A DNA stretch of 64,000 bases, taken from positions 59,915 to 123,914 of the forward strand of contig JAKEKT010000103.1 in NCBI GenBank assembly GCA_021495925.1. The letters run 5' to 3'. Positions 32,963 through 42,623 of the stretch are shown here, piece by piece (the stretch's first letter is position 1; every line of letters starts with the position of its first letter). The notes beneath the pieces are model-generated. The model saw only the letters and a program-made list of their open reading frames with translations, did no database searches and was not told the origin of the DNA. Made by a program: the position numbers and the translations under genes. This stretch comes from Diplodia intermedia (lineage: Eukaryota > Ascomycota > Dothideomycetes > Botryosphaeriales > Botryosphaeriaceae).

Positions 32963-35311
32963 ATGCTCCACGAAATCCTCCTTTCTCTCTCGGGTCATCC
33001 ATCCTCGCTCTTCGATGCCGAGAAAGAGGACGCCGTCGCCCACATAACCCCGGCCTCGTTCCCTCTGCTGTCGCCGCCCGAGGCTGAGCTGCTCTCTTCC
33101 GTTGCGCGCCTGGCCCAGCTGCACCGCGCCATCCGAAACCACGCCCAGACCATCGCTTCATCGCACCCCTCAACAATATGCCGCGCGGTCGCTACCGCCG
33201 TTATATCCTCGCATCTCGCAAGGTTTCAGCAGAAGATCCTTGACGTCGAGGCGCGCATCCTGAAGCAAGATGCTAGCATCGTCGGCGCATACAACATCGT
33301 CCCTCTGGCGGGCGTTGTTGCAGAGTTCGACGAGTGGACGAGGCGCATGGAATGGTATTGGGACATGGCGTGCTTCATGCTGCCCAGGGAGGGTGCGGAC
33401 AACAGCAAGAGCGGAGACTCCGAAGCCTGCACAGGTGCTGGCATGATTGACAGGCTCAGGCAGGAGGCACAGACGGGATACCCAGATGTGGAAGCGGCTG
33501 CTCTGGATTTGAGCAAAGTCGCAGAGACTGCGTGGCTGCGACAGCTCTCGACTTGGGTGCTTTATGGGAGACTGCCGACGCACGGGACAAACGACTTCTT
33601 CATCATGCAAGTCGAAGGCGATGACGGGCTTGTCGATTATGTCTCGACCAGCAAGCTTCTGCCGAAATTCGTTTCCTCTCGTACCGCGTCTTCCATCCTG
33701 TTCATTGGCAGATCGCTTGACCAGATCCGCAACAGAGGGGCGACGGGAGTGTCGGCAATAGCGCCGAAGACTTCTGAGCTTGAGCTTCTACCGGTACACC
33801 TTCGCTATCTGTCCGGCTTGCAGGTACCTATTTCTACTGCTTCACTTTCGGAAGCAATTTCCGCAATCCGACTGTCTTTGTCAAGGAACACTCTACAACA
33901 GCTCCTGCCACTACCCAGAATATTGCAGATCTTATCATTACTACAGGAATTCTTCCTGCTCGGACGCGGCGAGTTCGCCGTTGCGCTTATCGAGGAATCG
34001 GACGAACGCATACGCTCGCGATACCGGAGGCCTGGGCAAGGCAAACCTGGTCGAGGTGTGCAAACCATGCTGGTCAAGGAGGGAGAAATCACCGCCGTTC
34101 TCTCGCGCACATGGGCTAGGCTTGCAGCTTTGATCAATGACGAGGAAATGAGCGATGAAAACTTGGACTTGGCACGCAACTTGGTGCACCTGTCCATGTC
34201 TAATCCCACTTCTATACGACCTTCGACCCCTGGCCGGGCCCGAGAGGGCGCCGATGCTCTCCCAAAACTATCCAATGTCGTTTTCAACGATCTTCTCCTT
34301 TCGATACCCACTTCGTTAAAGCTTGACGTCTCACCTCCTCTTGACCTATTTCTGACATCTCCCGAAGTCGATTGTTATTCTACCATCCATGCCTATCTCC
34401 TCGCTGTACGACGCGCACACCTGAGACTCACAGATCTATGGAGACAGAGCAGTATCAGAAAAGAACACCCCACTCCTATGGGCCCACCTCTCAGCAACTC
34501 GCCCTGGGGAGCAAGCGAGCTAAGGAAGAGAAGGCTGAGGTCAAACGCTCGCACCGTAAGCATGCGCAAGGTGTGGGCAACATGTGGCGCGGCCGTGTTT
34601 TTGCTGTCAGAGTTTGTTGGCTACTTCGAGGGTGAGGTCGTACAAGAATCCTGGAAGCACTTTCGTCAGTGGGTCGTAGCAGCGGACTCGGACAACGAAC
34701 GACCAACTTCGCCATCGGATTCAGACAACGAAGACCCACACGAGTTATCAAGGCAGCCAACTCAGCACAGCATGAAGCAAAGCCAGCAACTCAGTCGACC
34801 AGCAACCTCAACGTCCATGCGTGAATCTCGCCGCACGCCGCATGACCCCGAGGTGCTTGCATCTGCACATCGTCTCTTCCTCCGCTCGCTGTCATACTCG
34901 CTTCTACTGACGGACATGCCGTACACGCACGCCCTTCGCTCTTTCTTGACCCATGTCGACGAACTCATCGCCTTCATCGACCGTCTGCGCACCATCCAAC
35001 GAAACCTCGACCTGGAGCGCGACGAGGGCGTTGTGGATGCCCTTGCCAACTACGAGCAAGAAGAAAAGGACGTTCTCCTGGAGCTCGATCGCGCAAGGAA
35101 GAGGGTCGACAGCGATCTGCGTAGCTTGGTGGCCAGACTGCGCGAGTTGGACAAGGAGCGTGTTGGCACCGGCTTGTTCGGTGATGGCGAATCGATCGGA
35201 GGGTTTGAGCCGTGGAAAGGTGGCGGCGTGGATCGTTTGTTGATGAAGCTGGATTTCGGCGCGAGCGCGAACGAGGAGGTGGATGATGATGAAGGGTTCG
35301 ATTTAATCTAG
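32963..35311 (+). CDS. Gamma-tubulin complex component 4 (Spc97/Spc98 family)
   Basis: Component of the gamma-tubulin ring complex that nucleates microtubules at spindle pole bodies. Single exon of 782 residues. The family start MLHEILLSLSGHPSSLF and the GRIP1 region (ISSHLARFQQKILDVEARIL, GAYNIVPLAGVVAEFDEWTRRMEWYW) identify GCP4 rather than GCP2 or GCP3. The LPTHGTNDFFI motif is typical. The GRIP2 part covers about residues 480-740 with a low-complexity Ser/Gln insert (about 585-630) that often varies between species. Filamentous fungi keep GCP4-6, unlike budding yeast. The length is in the GCP4 range. Confidence 0.88.
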   Translation: MLHEILLSLSGHPSSLFDAEKEDAVAHITPASFPLLSPPEAELLSSVARLAQLHRAIRNHAQTIASSHPSTICRAVATAVISSHLARFQQKILDVEARILKQDASIVGAYNIVPLAGVVAEFDEWTRRMEWYWDMACFMLPREGADNSKSGDSEACTGAGMIDRLRQEAQTGYPDVEAAALDLSKVAETAWLRQLSTWVLYGRLPTHGTNDFFIMQVEGDDGLVDYVSTSKLLPKFVSSRTASSILFIGRSLDQIRNRGATGVSAIAPKTSELELLPVHLRYLSGLQVPISTASLSEAISAIRLSLSRNTLQQLLPLPRILQILSLLQEFFLLGRGEFAVALIEESDERIRSRYRRPGQGKPGRGVQTMLVKEGEITAVLSRTWARLAALINDEEMSDENLDLARNLVHLSMSNPTSIRPSTPGRAREGADALPKLSNVVFNDLLLSIPTSLKLDVSPPLDLFLTSPEVDCYSTIHAYLLAVRRAHLRLTDLWRQSSIRKEHPTPMGPPLSNSPWGASELRKRRLRSNARTVSMRKVWATCGAAVFLLSEFVGYFEGEVVQESWKHFRQWVVAADSDNERPTSPSDSDNEDPHELSRQPTQHSMKQSQQLSRPATSTSMRESRRTPHDPEVLASAHRLFLRSLSYSLLLTDMPYTHALRSFLTHVDELIAFIDRLRTIQRNLDLERDEGVVDALANYEQEEKDVLLELDRARKRVDSDLRSLVARLRELDKERVGTGLFGDGESIGGFEPWKGGGVDRLLMKLDFGASANEEVDDDEGFDLI

Positions 35312-35744
35312 AGAGAGTTGAAAGATGCATAGATGATGTGGTGGGTTGGGTAGAGAGAGTCGTTGGGCGGGGGAAATGGGAATGACGTGGATAATCGGAG
35401 GTAACGAGACATGACTTTGCATTGGCACCAAGGGCATTCACAACAAGGGCATTAGCGTCATTGATCGATCTAGGTTCGATATTAATTCCTACAACTCATT
35501 TCATCGCCAAAAGAACCTCCAGCAACGTAGCGCTGTTTTCCCGTTTGTCCTTTCCAACGAACAACTCACTCACCCTTCATGTCATTCCACCCCCTCATTT
35601 AAAGGTACCCTCAGACTCTGAATCCTCACCTAAAGAAAACATCGTCGCTCCGACAACAGACCTCCACCACGGATCACAACGACGACAGCAACAAAAAGGG
35701 GAGCGTAATCGTCTCATAAGACTTTTTTTTTTCCGCCTCGGATA
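35312..35744. other. Intergenic region
   Basis: 433 bases, AT-richer, ending in a run of nine T before the next start codon. No gene supported. Confidence 0.4.
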
Positions 35745-36701
35745 ATGCCCAACCATCACCCACCATCGCCTCCTCCCGACTACTACGCCGACGACGACTA
35801 CTACGACAGCGACTATTCCGACAACGACAACGACGACAACGACTCCGAGTTCACCATGGACCACCATCGCCCGCGCCGCCGTCCCCGCTTCCTCCCGCCC
35901 CCTCACGACCGCCGCCAGCCCGAGTGGTGGCACAGCCCCCTTTTCCCTGGACACCCTCTTCCTCCTCCTCCTCCCTCCCCTCCTCCCGGTTTCCCTCGCG
36001 GCGGCGGCTTCTTCCCTCCCGGCGGCTTCTTCCCTCCCGGCTTCTTCCCTCCCGGCTTCTTCCCTCCCGGCGGCTTCCCTCCCGGCCCGCCACCACCACC
36101 ACCGCCACCGGGCTTCTTCCACCAACCACCACCGGGCGCGCGCATGCGCGGCGCCGGCTTCGAACGCGTGTGGATCGAGGATCCGAGGATGTTGATGGGT
36201 GCTCGTCATCGTCTTGGTGGTGGTCCGCCGCCGCCTGGGATGCAGATGATGATGGGGGGGTTTCATGGGCCGCCGCCGGGGATGATCGAGGCCATGGAGA
36301 TGGAGGCGGAGATGAGGCGGCGGGGACGACGACACGGCGGCGGCGGAAGGATGAGGGGGGAGGGGAGGGAGTGGGGGGTTTTCAGGGGTGGTGGTGGTGA
36401 TAATGAGAGTGGTGATGGGAGCGATGGGGGAAAGGAGGAGGTGGGGGAGGGTGGTGGTCGTCGTGGTAAGGATGGTAAGGGTAAGGGTGGTGGCGATAAG
36501 GGCGGTAAGGGCGAGAAGAAGAAGGCGAAGAGGAAGAGGAGGACGAGCGAGTCGACCAAGGAAGGCGTGACGGTGGCGAATTTTGAGGGCGGTGGCGCGT
36601 CGGACGATGAGGAGCCGGAGTACAAGGACGCGACTGCTTGGGAGGAGTGGGCGCACGGAGGGATAAGGAAGGGTGGGTGGGAAAAAAGGGCAAACAACTG
36701 A
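35745..36701 (+). CDS. Proline/glycine-rich low-complexity protein
   Basis: Single open frame of 318 residues with no known domain. Layout: acidic Asp/Tyr-rich start (DYYADDDYYDSDYSDNDN), basic PRRRPRF patch, a proline-rich part with tandem FFPPG units (about residues 86-112), a Met/Gly region (MQMMMGGFHGPPPGM), a Gly/Lys-rich part ending in a strong basic cluster (KGEKKKAKRKRRTSES), and an acidic C-terminal end (DDEEPEYKDATAWEEW). This looks like a disordered nuclear or RNA-binding protein. The antisense strand is also open (long Arg/Gly-type frames) because of the repeats; the plus frame is preferred for its clear ATG, sensible motif order and clean end. Confidence 0.55.
   Translation: MPNHHPPSPPPDYYADDDYYDSDYSDNDNDDNDSEFTMDHHRPRRRPRFLPPPHDRRQPEWWHSPLFPGHPLPPPPPSPPPGFPRGGGFFPPGGFFPPGFFPPGFFPPGGFPPGPPPPPPPPGFFHQPPPGARMRGAGFERVWIEDPRMLMGARHRLGGGPPPPGMQMMMGGFHGPPPGMIEAMEMEAEMRRRGRRHGGGGRMRGEGREWGVFRGGGGDNESGDGSDGGKEEVGEGGGRRGKDGKGKGGGDKGGKGEKKKAKRKRRTSESTKEGVTVANFEGGGASDDEEPEYKDATAWEEWAHGGIRKGGWEKRANN
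35999..36090. repeat. Coding minisatellite (FFPPG units)
   Basis: Repeats of about 15-18 bases (ggcttcttccctccc) encode successive GFFPPG units inside the proline-rich protein. Copies are nearly identical, so copy number is likely to vary between strains. Confidence 0.75.
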
Positions 36702-37270
36702 AGCTTCTCCAGCTTGAACCATTGAATCACGTAGCCGTTATCAGCTGGACGATAGGAAAGGAAGTGGCAGGTTTGGATGATATATCCCACCATTATTCCC
36801 AGTCACTTTGCCCTGCCCGGCTGCATCGGCTGCATCGCGCCCTTGCGATCTTGACGTGCGACGCGACGACGACAGACGACGTTGGGTAACGCTGCCTGGT
36901 GGATGGGCAACAGTTTGAATGAGGCCATGGCTGGGAAGGCGCGAGTGTTCAGGTGGTGGTTGACTTTCTGCGAGTTGTTCTCAGCACCGGAAAGAGCGTT
37001 TTACCTACTGGAGAAGGAAGTACCTATGCACCGTCCATCTCAAAACATCGCCGCGACACACGCTCACTCTCATCTTCATGCAAACACTGACTTAGCCACG
37101 GAAGGTTATCACATCTCTTGAACCCGACCCATCGCTACAAGAATTATTCACAGAGTACGCTCGTCCCACGAGATTCCACACCGGACACCAAACTCAAAAC
37201 GAGCCGATTCCCCACGGACGCTGCCAGGCGATCACTGTTGTGCCTTCTCGCAAAACAAGAAAGACCACCG
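36702..37270. other. Intergenic region
   Basis: 569 bases between the proline-rich gene and the small hypothetical gene. No other feature supported. Confidence 0.4.
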
Positions 37271-37747
37271 ATGGCGCTGCCGAGAAGGAGGGTGCCTAGT
37301 CACACCAGGCTTCCCCCGCCTCGTGTCCAGCTCGCTACAGCATCCGTTACTTCATTTCCATCACTCACGGATCCTACCAGCCAAATCAACGCCCACCAAA
37401 CCCTCGTTGAAGTTTCTACCGCTCCTTCGATCCCCGAGGATAATCCCCTGATGGAAACTCTGGGAAACATTTTCAAGAGATTCGTTGGCTGTTTGAGGAA
37501 CATGTGTCTGTCTGCAGGCGGTTGTCTCAAAGTCTTCGATGTACGTCGATGGTGGAGACGACGGAGAGCGGGATATCGGCGGCTGGCCGACGAAGAGGCG
37601 GGAGAACATCAAGACGACTCAATCTCGGATTTCCGCTTGGATCCCGATTCGGAAACCGAATCGAGACCTGGATCGCCAAATAGTCGGGAAACTGCATCGG
37701 AAAACGATGAGAGAGTTCCTCTTCTAAGCGCTGGAACGAAGCCTTGA
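37271..37747 (+). CDS. Small hypothetical protein
   Basis: Frame of 158 residues from the first ATG; the open frame extends 51 codons further upstream without an ATG. No family recognised. It has a basic start (MALPRRRVPSHTRLPP), a central amphipathic stretch with three cysteines (FVGCLRNMCLSAGGCLKVF), a strongly basic patch (VRRWWRRRRAGYRR) and an acidic Ser/Glu-rich tail ending PLLSAG. The VPLLS-type dileucine end and Cys/Arg-rich middle could fit a membrane-peripheral protein, but that is speculation. Existence of the gene is uncertain. Confidence 0.4.
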   Translation: MALPRRRVPSHTRLPPPRVQLATASVTSFPSLTDPTSQINAHQTLVEVSTAPSIPEDNPLMETLGNIFKRFVGCLRNMCLSAGGCLKVFDVRRWWRRRRAGYRRLADEEAGEHQDDSISDFRLDPDSETESRPGSPNSRETASENDERVPLLSAGTKP

Positions 37748-38663
37748 AAGTCGGCGAAGTTGGAGCTCGATATGCAGCCACACGTCAATTTGCAACGCTG
37801 TTCTGTCATAGACAGCCGGACCGCGAATTGTCCAGCAGATCCTGCATCACTTCGTATTCATCTGTTCAACTGGTAATGCGTGGTTTGGAAGTGTTGTCAT
37901 CGTTCTGGTCAGATTGTTGAATAACGTGCTTGATGTTCATCAGGGGTGATTGGAGGGGTGGTGGCGCTCATCGCGGGATTGGTAGGATATTTCATCTGCA
38001 TTCATTGATTTCAATCTTCGTTCTGTCAGTGGCTGCCACCAAAATGGTGAAATGTTGAGTTCAGGCTGGTGAATGCCAGGCGGCGAGTAGGACGTCCAAG
38101 TGAGGCACGAACGGCAGTCACAATGTCCGGAACACGCACGTCATAACCAGCACTGTGCTTCCGCTTTTCCGGCTCCAAGCATGCTGACATCTCCGCTTTC
38201 TGATGTTTTTCACTACATCCGTGAGAGGGAAGTACGTACCCGTACGGCAATGCTGTCCAAAAAGTGGTAATCGATAACGAGCTCACGACCGCGCGCGAGG
38301 GTTGTAAAAAGGACGGGCGATCATCAATGCGACTTAATCCAAAGCCATCAGGGATCAGTTCTCCACCTGTAATTGTTCATAACAAACATGCATACAGCCG
38401 CTGATGGCGCGTGGTTACTATCTTACACGCCAAGAGTGAGCTATCACGCCCTCTCCTGGACAACTGATCGTGACAAGCGCATCAGGCTACTAGTTTCGGC
38501 GTTTTTCCACAACAGGAAAGGCAATGCGCCCCCATTCTTTGGATAACAAGATAAATGTAGCAGCATTTCCTATTTTCACGGCACCTCTTGTTGATTTTAC
38601 TTTCTCATTCCATCCATCACTTCAGTGTCAGCAGCAGCTCGGGTGCCACCTGTTGCCATCATC
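37748..38663. other. Intergenic region
   Basis: 916 bases with no supported gene; moderately AT-rich. Promoter of the DUF3445 gene expected near its right end. Confidence 0.4.
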
Positions 38664-39695
38664 ATGGATCCTCTTTGGACTATCTCGCTTGCTATCCTGT
38701 TATGCTTATCTGTGATACTGAAGAGAATTTTGAGCAAGATACCGGTGAGTGCCAACTCCGCGCCCTGTCCAAGTCCCCAACAGACGAACAGCATCTGACT
38801 TCACAGTCTTCCTCGTTATCCACACGTCCATCTCCGCAACAGCCCAACGGAAAGCCGACGCCAACACCGGAAGAAATCGAGCCCCTGCCTGACTTCGACT
38901 GGGCAACCAAAGAACCCGTCCAATACCGGCCCTTCAAGCCGAAGTATCATCTCACAATGGGTAAGCCATCCATCCATCCATCCATCCACCTCACCACCGC
39001 GGTTCTTCTTCCCACCAACCCCCTCCACACTTTCCTCCTCCAACAGTACTGACCAAGGTACCCTTCTCGAACACCCCACAGCCGTCGAAAGATCCTCCCT
39101 CTCCGAGCTCATCGAAATGGACCGCAACTACCTCTCCCGCATCGCCTGGCGCCGCCGCATCATCCGCGACCACCCGGCCACCGTCGTCGGCGCCGACCGG
39201 AGCGGCGCCTGCGACCCCGCCATCGAAGAGTTCTACGTCTGGCTGCTGGGCACGTACCTCCCGGCGCGGTTCCCGCGCATGTTCGAGCTCGTCGTCGGCG
39301 TCGTCGCCCATTCTCCTCTTTCCCCCGATGAGAAGAGCGGTGGTACCACAACGACAACGACGACGACAACAACAACACTGCGCAGCCTCGTCACCGACGA
39401 AACCTTCCCCGTCGTCCCGGCGCCGGCGGACCCGGTCGAGGCGCTCAAGGCGATTGGCGGGCTGGTCGACGACGACGTGCAGCTGCTGCTGCCGGACGCC
39501 GACGGCGACGGCTACGCGCTCCGGGCTTTCGTGACGTGCTGCCCGAGCGGGTTCGACATGAGCGAGAAGCTGGGGCTGAAGCTGCGCGACATCCACGCCG
39601 GGGTGCCCGGGTACGGGCGGAAGTTGGAGAGGAGCATGGATCGGTTCTTCGACCGGCTGCAGGTGGGGACGGTGGTGAGGAGGGTGAATGTGAGT

Positions 39696-39742
<47 letters not shown>

Positions 39743-40214
39743 GCCGCGCTCCCTTTTTTTTTTGTTTTTTATCTCTTGTATTGGAATGGAGGCTGACTTG
39801 TGTGTGTCTCTGGTAGTGGGCGATGAATCTGACCGACAACCCCTTTACGCCGTCGGGAACGAAACTGCGCGAGGGCGACGAGAAGCCGGAGGGGGTGAAG
39901 GTCGATATCAACCAGGTAAGTGTTCCGGGTACTTTGATCGAAGGCGTGCGCTGTTGTTGTTGACACGTTCTTCCTTCCCGCAGGTCCACCTCCGCAGCGA
40001 ACGGCAGATGGTCCACAGACTGCCGAAGACAGGGGCCATCGTGTTTTCCTTCAAGACCTATCTGTACCCGATCGCGGACATCAAGGCGGAGGGGCTGGGC
40101 GAGGAGCTGGCCACGGCCATCGACGGGTTGAAGCTGGGCAGCGTGCCGGAGTTTCACTGGTACAAGAGAGCGCCCGTGTGGGGCGAGGTCGTGAAGGAAT
40201 ATCTTCGCAGTTGA
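38664..40214 (+). CDS. DUF3445 protein, haem-dependent oxidative N-demethylase-like
   Basis: Member of PF11927, whose bacterial relatives are haem-dependent oxidative N-demethylase subunits; the fungal substrate is unknown. Five exons: 38664-38744, 38807-38960, 39082-39689, 39817-39915 and 39984-40214; 390 residues. An N-terminal hydrophobic anchor (LWTISLAILLCLSVIL) comes first. The domain starts at YRPFKPKYHLTM and includes EMDRNYLSRIAWRRRII, the NWAMNLTDNPFTPSG motif made by the exon 3/4 junction, and RSERQMVHRLPKTGAIVFSFKTYLYP. A Thr-rich linker (about ten Thr) interrupts the domain near residue 175. Intron 2 carries a CATC repeat and intron 3 a long CT run. Convergent with the next gene, 106 bases apart. 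Confidence 0.87.
38966..38990. repeat. CATC microsatellite in intron 2 of the DUF3445 gene
   Basis: About six catc units in a row inside the 121-base intron 38961-39081. Confidence 0.8.
39697..39738. repeat. CT microsatellite in intron 3 of the DUF3445 gene
   Basis: Around 20 ct units at the start of the intron 39690-39816, just after the donor site. Stop-free read-through would give a Ser-Leu repeat. Confidence 0.85.
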
Positions 40215-40320
40215 ACGGGAACCCGAAACACCATTACCTCTTCACAAATAGGATATTGTTTTTCCTGAAAACAAAAAAATCGACGCAGAAAAGACCAACG
40301 ATCCAAGCCAGCTCCTCCGC

Positions 40321-42189
40321 TCAACCATCGTCGGTATCCATCTCCTCCCATATTCTCTTCACGAAGTCGACCATCGTGTTCATTCGATATGGGGGGATGT
40401 GTGTGTCCAGCGCGCTCAACCGGCTTGTGACGAATCTCCTTGCTCGTAGCACTTCCACGTCTACACTGGGTAGCGCGAGTGCACCGCCGTCTTTAACGGA
40501 AAGCCTTAGCTCGCTCGCTAAGGTGGTTAGAAGGAAGGGTTGCGCAAGCCGCACGCCGGAGTCCAGTGGAATGCGTTCCAGAATGCCAAGCGCACGCTTG
40601 GTCAGATCGCGTATTGTGCCGTTGGCGTCGGATCCGGATGCACCGGTTGCGGGGATGCCGAATGTTGGCAGCGGGGAGGAGGACGCGGAGGATGGGCTGG
40701 ACATCTTGACGCTGTAATCCGAGCGGCAAAGAAGATGCGGGAAGCCGCGGTATAGTCGGACCAGCCCGCATAACCGGTACACTTCGCCCACCTGGATCAG
40801 ATGCGACGTGGGCGTACGCTCGTCACGGGGATGAAGAATCAAGTCTTCATCGGGGAGCCGCAACCGCAGGAGCTCACGTTCCAGCCGCGATGCTTCTTGC
40901 AAGTGCTCTTGCAGCTTGATTACATTAGACTCCGGCGTGAAACGGTTTCCTGAGGACTTGAGCAGGTTGGACACGCGGCCAAGGAGCCGGATGGGAACTT
41001 CGGAAACGCCCGTCCATGGGTGAGGAGTACTCCAGGTGACCATAGATTGTGCATTTTGTAAGGGGGCTGGCAGAGTGTCAATAATCTCGTCCTCAAAAAC
41101 AAAGGAGTTTGACAACCGCCAGTAAGTCAGGGCATTGCGGAAAAAGTAGTGGTCCTCTGCGGAGATTTCCATGCACACAGAAAGAGCTTGCAAGAGCTCT
41201 AGGGACTTTGCCCAATACTTCTCGCCGTGATCGTTCGGATCATGCCACTCGGCCGAGCAGCCGAGCATAAGCAGAGTGAGGACGGTCGTAGAATCTGGCT
41301 CTCCGCGCTCGACGATTTCCTGGACTCTTGCATCCGCTTCCTGCCGTAGCTGGTCCGCCAAGGATCTGTGCTTGTAGGAAGTCTGGGCCAGACAGGCGGC
41401 AGCCATGCTCTGAGCGGTGGATGCCAAAGCCGGGCTGGTCTCCAAGAAGCTTGCAACGCTGTTCCGGAAAGGGTTCAATGGCCCGTCAAAACAGGAGAGT
41501 GTGCCAGCGACTTCTTCAAGATAGAAGTCCACCAAAGCCTTGCGGGTATTATTTGAGATGGGGAACTCGGTTCCTGATGATACCATCTCCGACGGGGCAT
41601 TCTCTTCCGTGCAGTTCTTGGAGGGTTCCGGGGTGAAGCAGCTCTCGGCCGAAACGGGGGAAAGTGGCAGCTCCACAGTTTCGTTGGCGGTTGGTAACGG
41701 ATCTAAGAAGTTAAAAGGCGTGAAGTCATTGTATGCGTGGTCCCATAGTGGACCAAGTTCACCATCGCGCGGGTATAAATTGAGGAAGGGGAAGTCCTCC
41801 ATGGTTGATGTGTTGATACTGCCGTCGGGATGCAGGACGGAGTCTTCAAGGGATGGCTCCATTTTCCAGATTTCCTCCTCACTGGTATCGGATCGAACGG
41901 GTGAAGAGAGTGTGCGCATGAACTTGTAGCGAGCATCGTTGCGATGGGTGTTGACCTGGTTGATGGCCGGGTTTTGCGGAGTGCGCACGGTTCTCCATCT
42001 GATTTTCTGAGCGTAGCCGGGGCACACCAGGTTGCTGTTCACACAGCGGGAACAGGCTGGTTTCTTCTCGTCACACTTGCGCTGCAGCCGGGTCAGCGAT
42101 GTTGTACATACGTGCAATGGACTCGCTGGTCGAACCTTCTTCTCCTTGCAAGTCAGGCAACCGTTTCTGGACTTCTTGACGCCGCGCAT
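40321..42189 (-). CDS. Zn2Cys6 transcription factor (Fungal_trans_2 type)
   Basis: Predicted nuclear regulator, target unknown. Two exons, 42189-42136 and 42081-40321, with a 54-base intron; 604 residues. The zinc cluster C11-x2-C14-x6-C21-x6-C28-x2-C31-x6-C38 is complete only after splicing: GCLTCKEKK joins RKCDEKKPACSRC. The intron is stop-free and a multiple of three, so retention would insert 18 residues inside the cluster and probably disable DNA binding. The C-terminal region (YLEEVAGTLSCFDGPLNPFRNSV.. onward) has the long helical pattern of PF11951. A TATA-like box lies about 90 bases upstream. It is divergent from a second, unrelated zinc-cluster gene. Confidence 0.88.
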   Translation of the reverse strand: MRGVKKSRNGCLTCKEKKVRPASPLHVCTTSLTRLQRKCDEKKPACSRCVNSNLVCPGYAQKIRWRTVRTPQNPAINQVNTHRNDARYKFMRTLSSPVRSDTSEEEIWKMEPSLEDSVLHPDGSINTSTMEDFPFLNLYPRDGELGPLWDHAYNDFTPFNFLDPLPTANETVELPLSPVSAESCFTPEPSKNCTEENAPSEMVSSGTEFPISNNTRKALVDFYLEEVAGTLSCFDGPLNPFRNSVASFLETSPALASTAQSMAAACLAQTSYKHRSLADQLRQEADARVQEIVERGEPDSTTVLTLLMLGCSAEWHDPNDHGEKYWAKSLELLQALSVCMEISAEDHYFFRNALTYWRLSNSFVFEDEIIDTLPAPLQNAQSMVTWSTPHPWTGVSEVPIRLLGRVSNLLKSSGNRFTPESNVIKLQEHLQEASRLERELLRLRLPDEDLILHPRDERTPTSHLIQVGEVYRLCGLVRLYRGFPHLLCRSDYSVKMSSPSSASSSPLPTFGIPATGASGSDANGTIRDLTKRALGILERIPLDSGVRLAQPFLLTTLASELRLSVKDGGALALPSVDVEVLRARRFVTSRLSALDTHIPPYRMNTMVDFVKRIWEEMDTDDG

Positions 42190-42623
42190 TACTAGTAGAG
42201 GAAGTAGTTAAAGAGGACGGTTTAGAAGCAGAAGAAGATACAAGCTGGTGGTTATCAGTGACGTTGGCCGGAGGCATTTTATATCGAAGCGGGTTTGAGG
42301 GCGTCGCCACAGCCGCCGCGCATCATGGGCGAGGGCGTTGGCCAATGGGAACGAAAGAAATGCGTAATGCTTCTCATTTCGATGCCCCGCTGCGGCATAG
42401 CTCAACTGGCCACGAGCAAACGTGGAGAAGGCGCAGAACAGGCTAGGTGGTTGCTTCTCATTTTGTTGGCCGCATACGGTTTAGCCCGGCGCCACCGCGA
42501 TGGACCCCATTGCCGCTTTGACCAACCGCCTGCTCCATCTCCGACTCATCGGCGCTTCAGTCTTCAACCTCAGCACCCGGCCTACCTGGAACAGGCGCGC
42601 GAGACCATGGTTAGACTGCGCAC
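42190..42623. promoter_or_regulatory. Divergent promoter region between two zinc-cluster genes
   Basis: 434 bases between start codons. Includes the TATA candidate. A possible longer frame from 42500 is shown under rejected items. Confidence 0.5.
42276..42283 (-). promoter_or_regulatory. Candidate TATA box for the gene at 42189
   Basis: TATAAAAT on the minus strand, about 90 bases before the start codon. Position and sequence fit a core promoter element; unproven. Confidence 0.35.

Noticed and set aside
35595..36722. 375-codon minus-strand frame across the proline-rich gene
   Set aside because: It is a mirror of the repeat-rich plus-strand gene: long Leu/Thr, Arg and Val runs, no domain, and an unlikely start.
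38991..40157. 388-codon minus-strand frame across the DUF3445 gene
   Set aside because: Arises from GC-rich codon bias antisense to a well-supported five-exon gene and runs through its introns.
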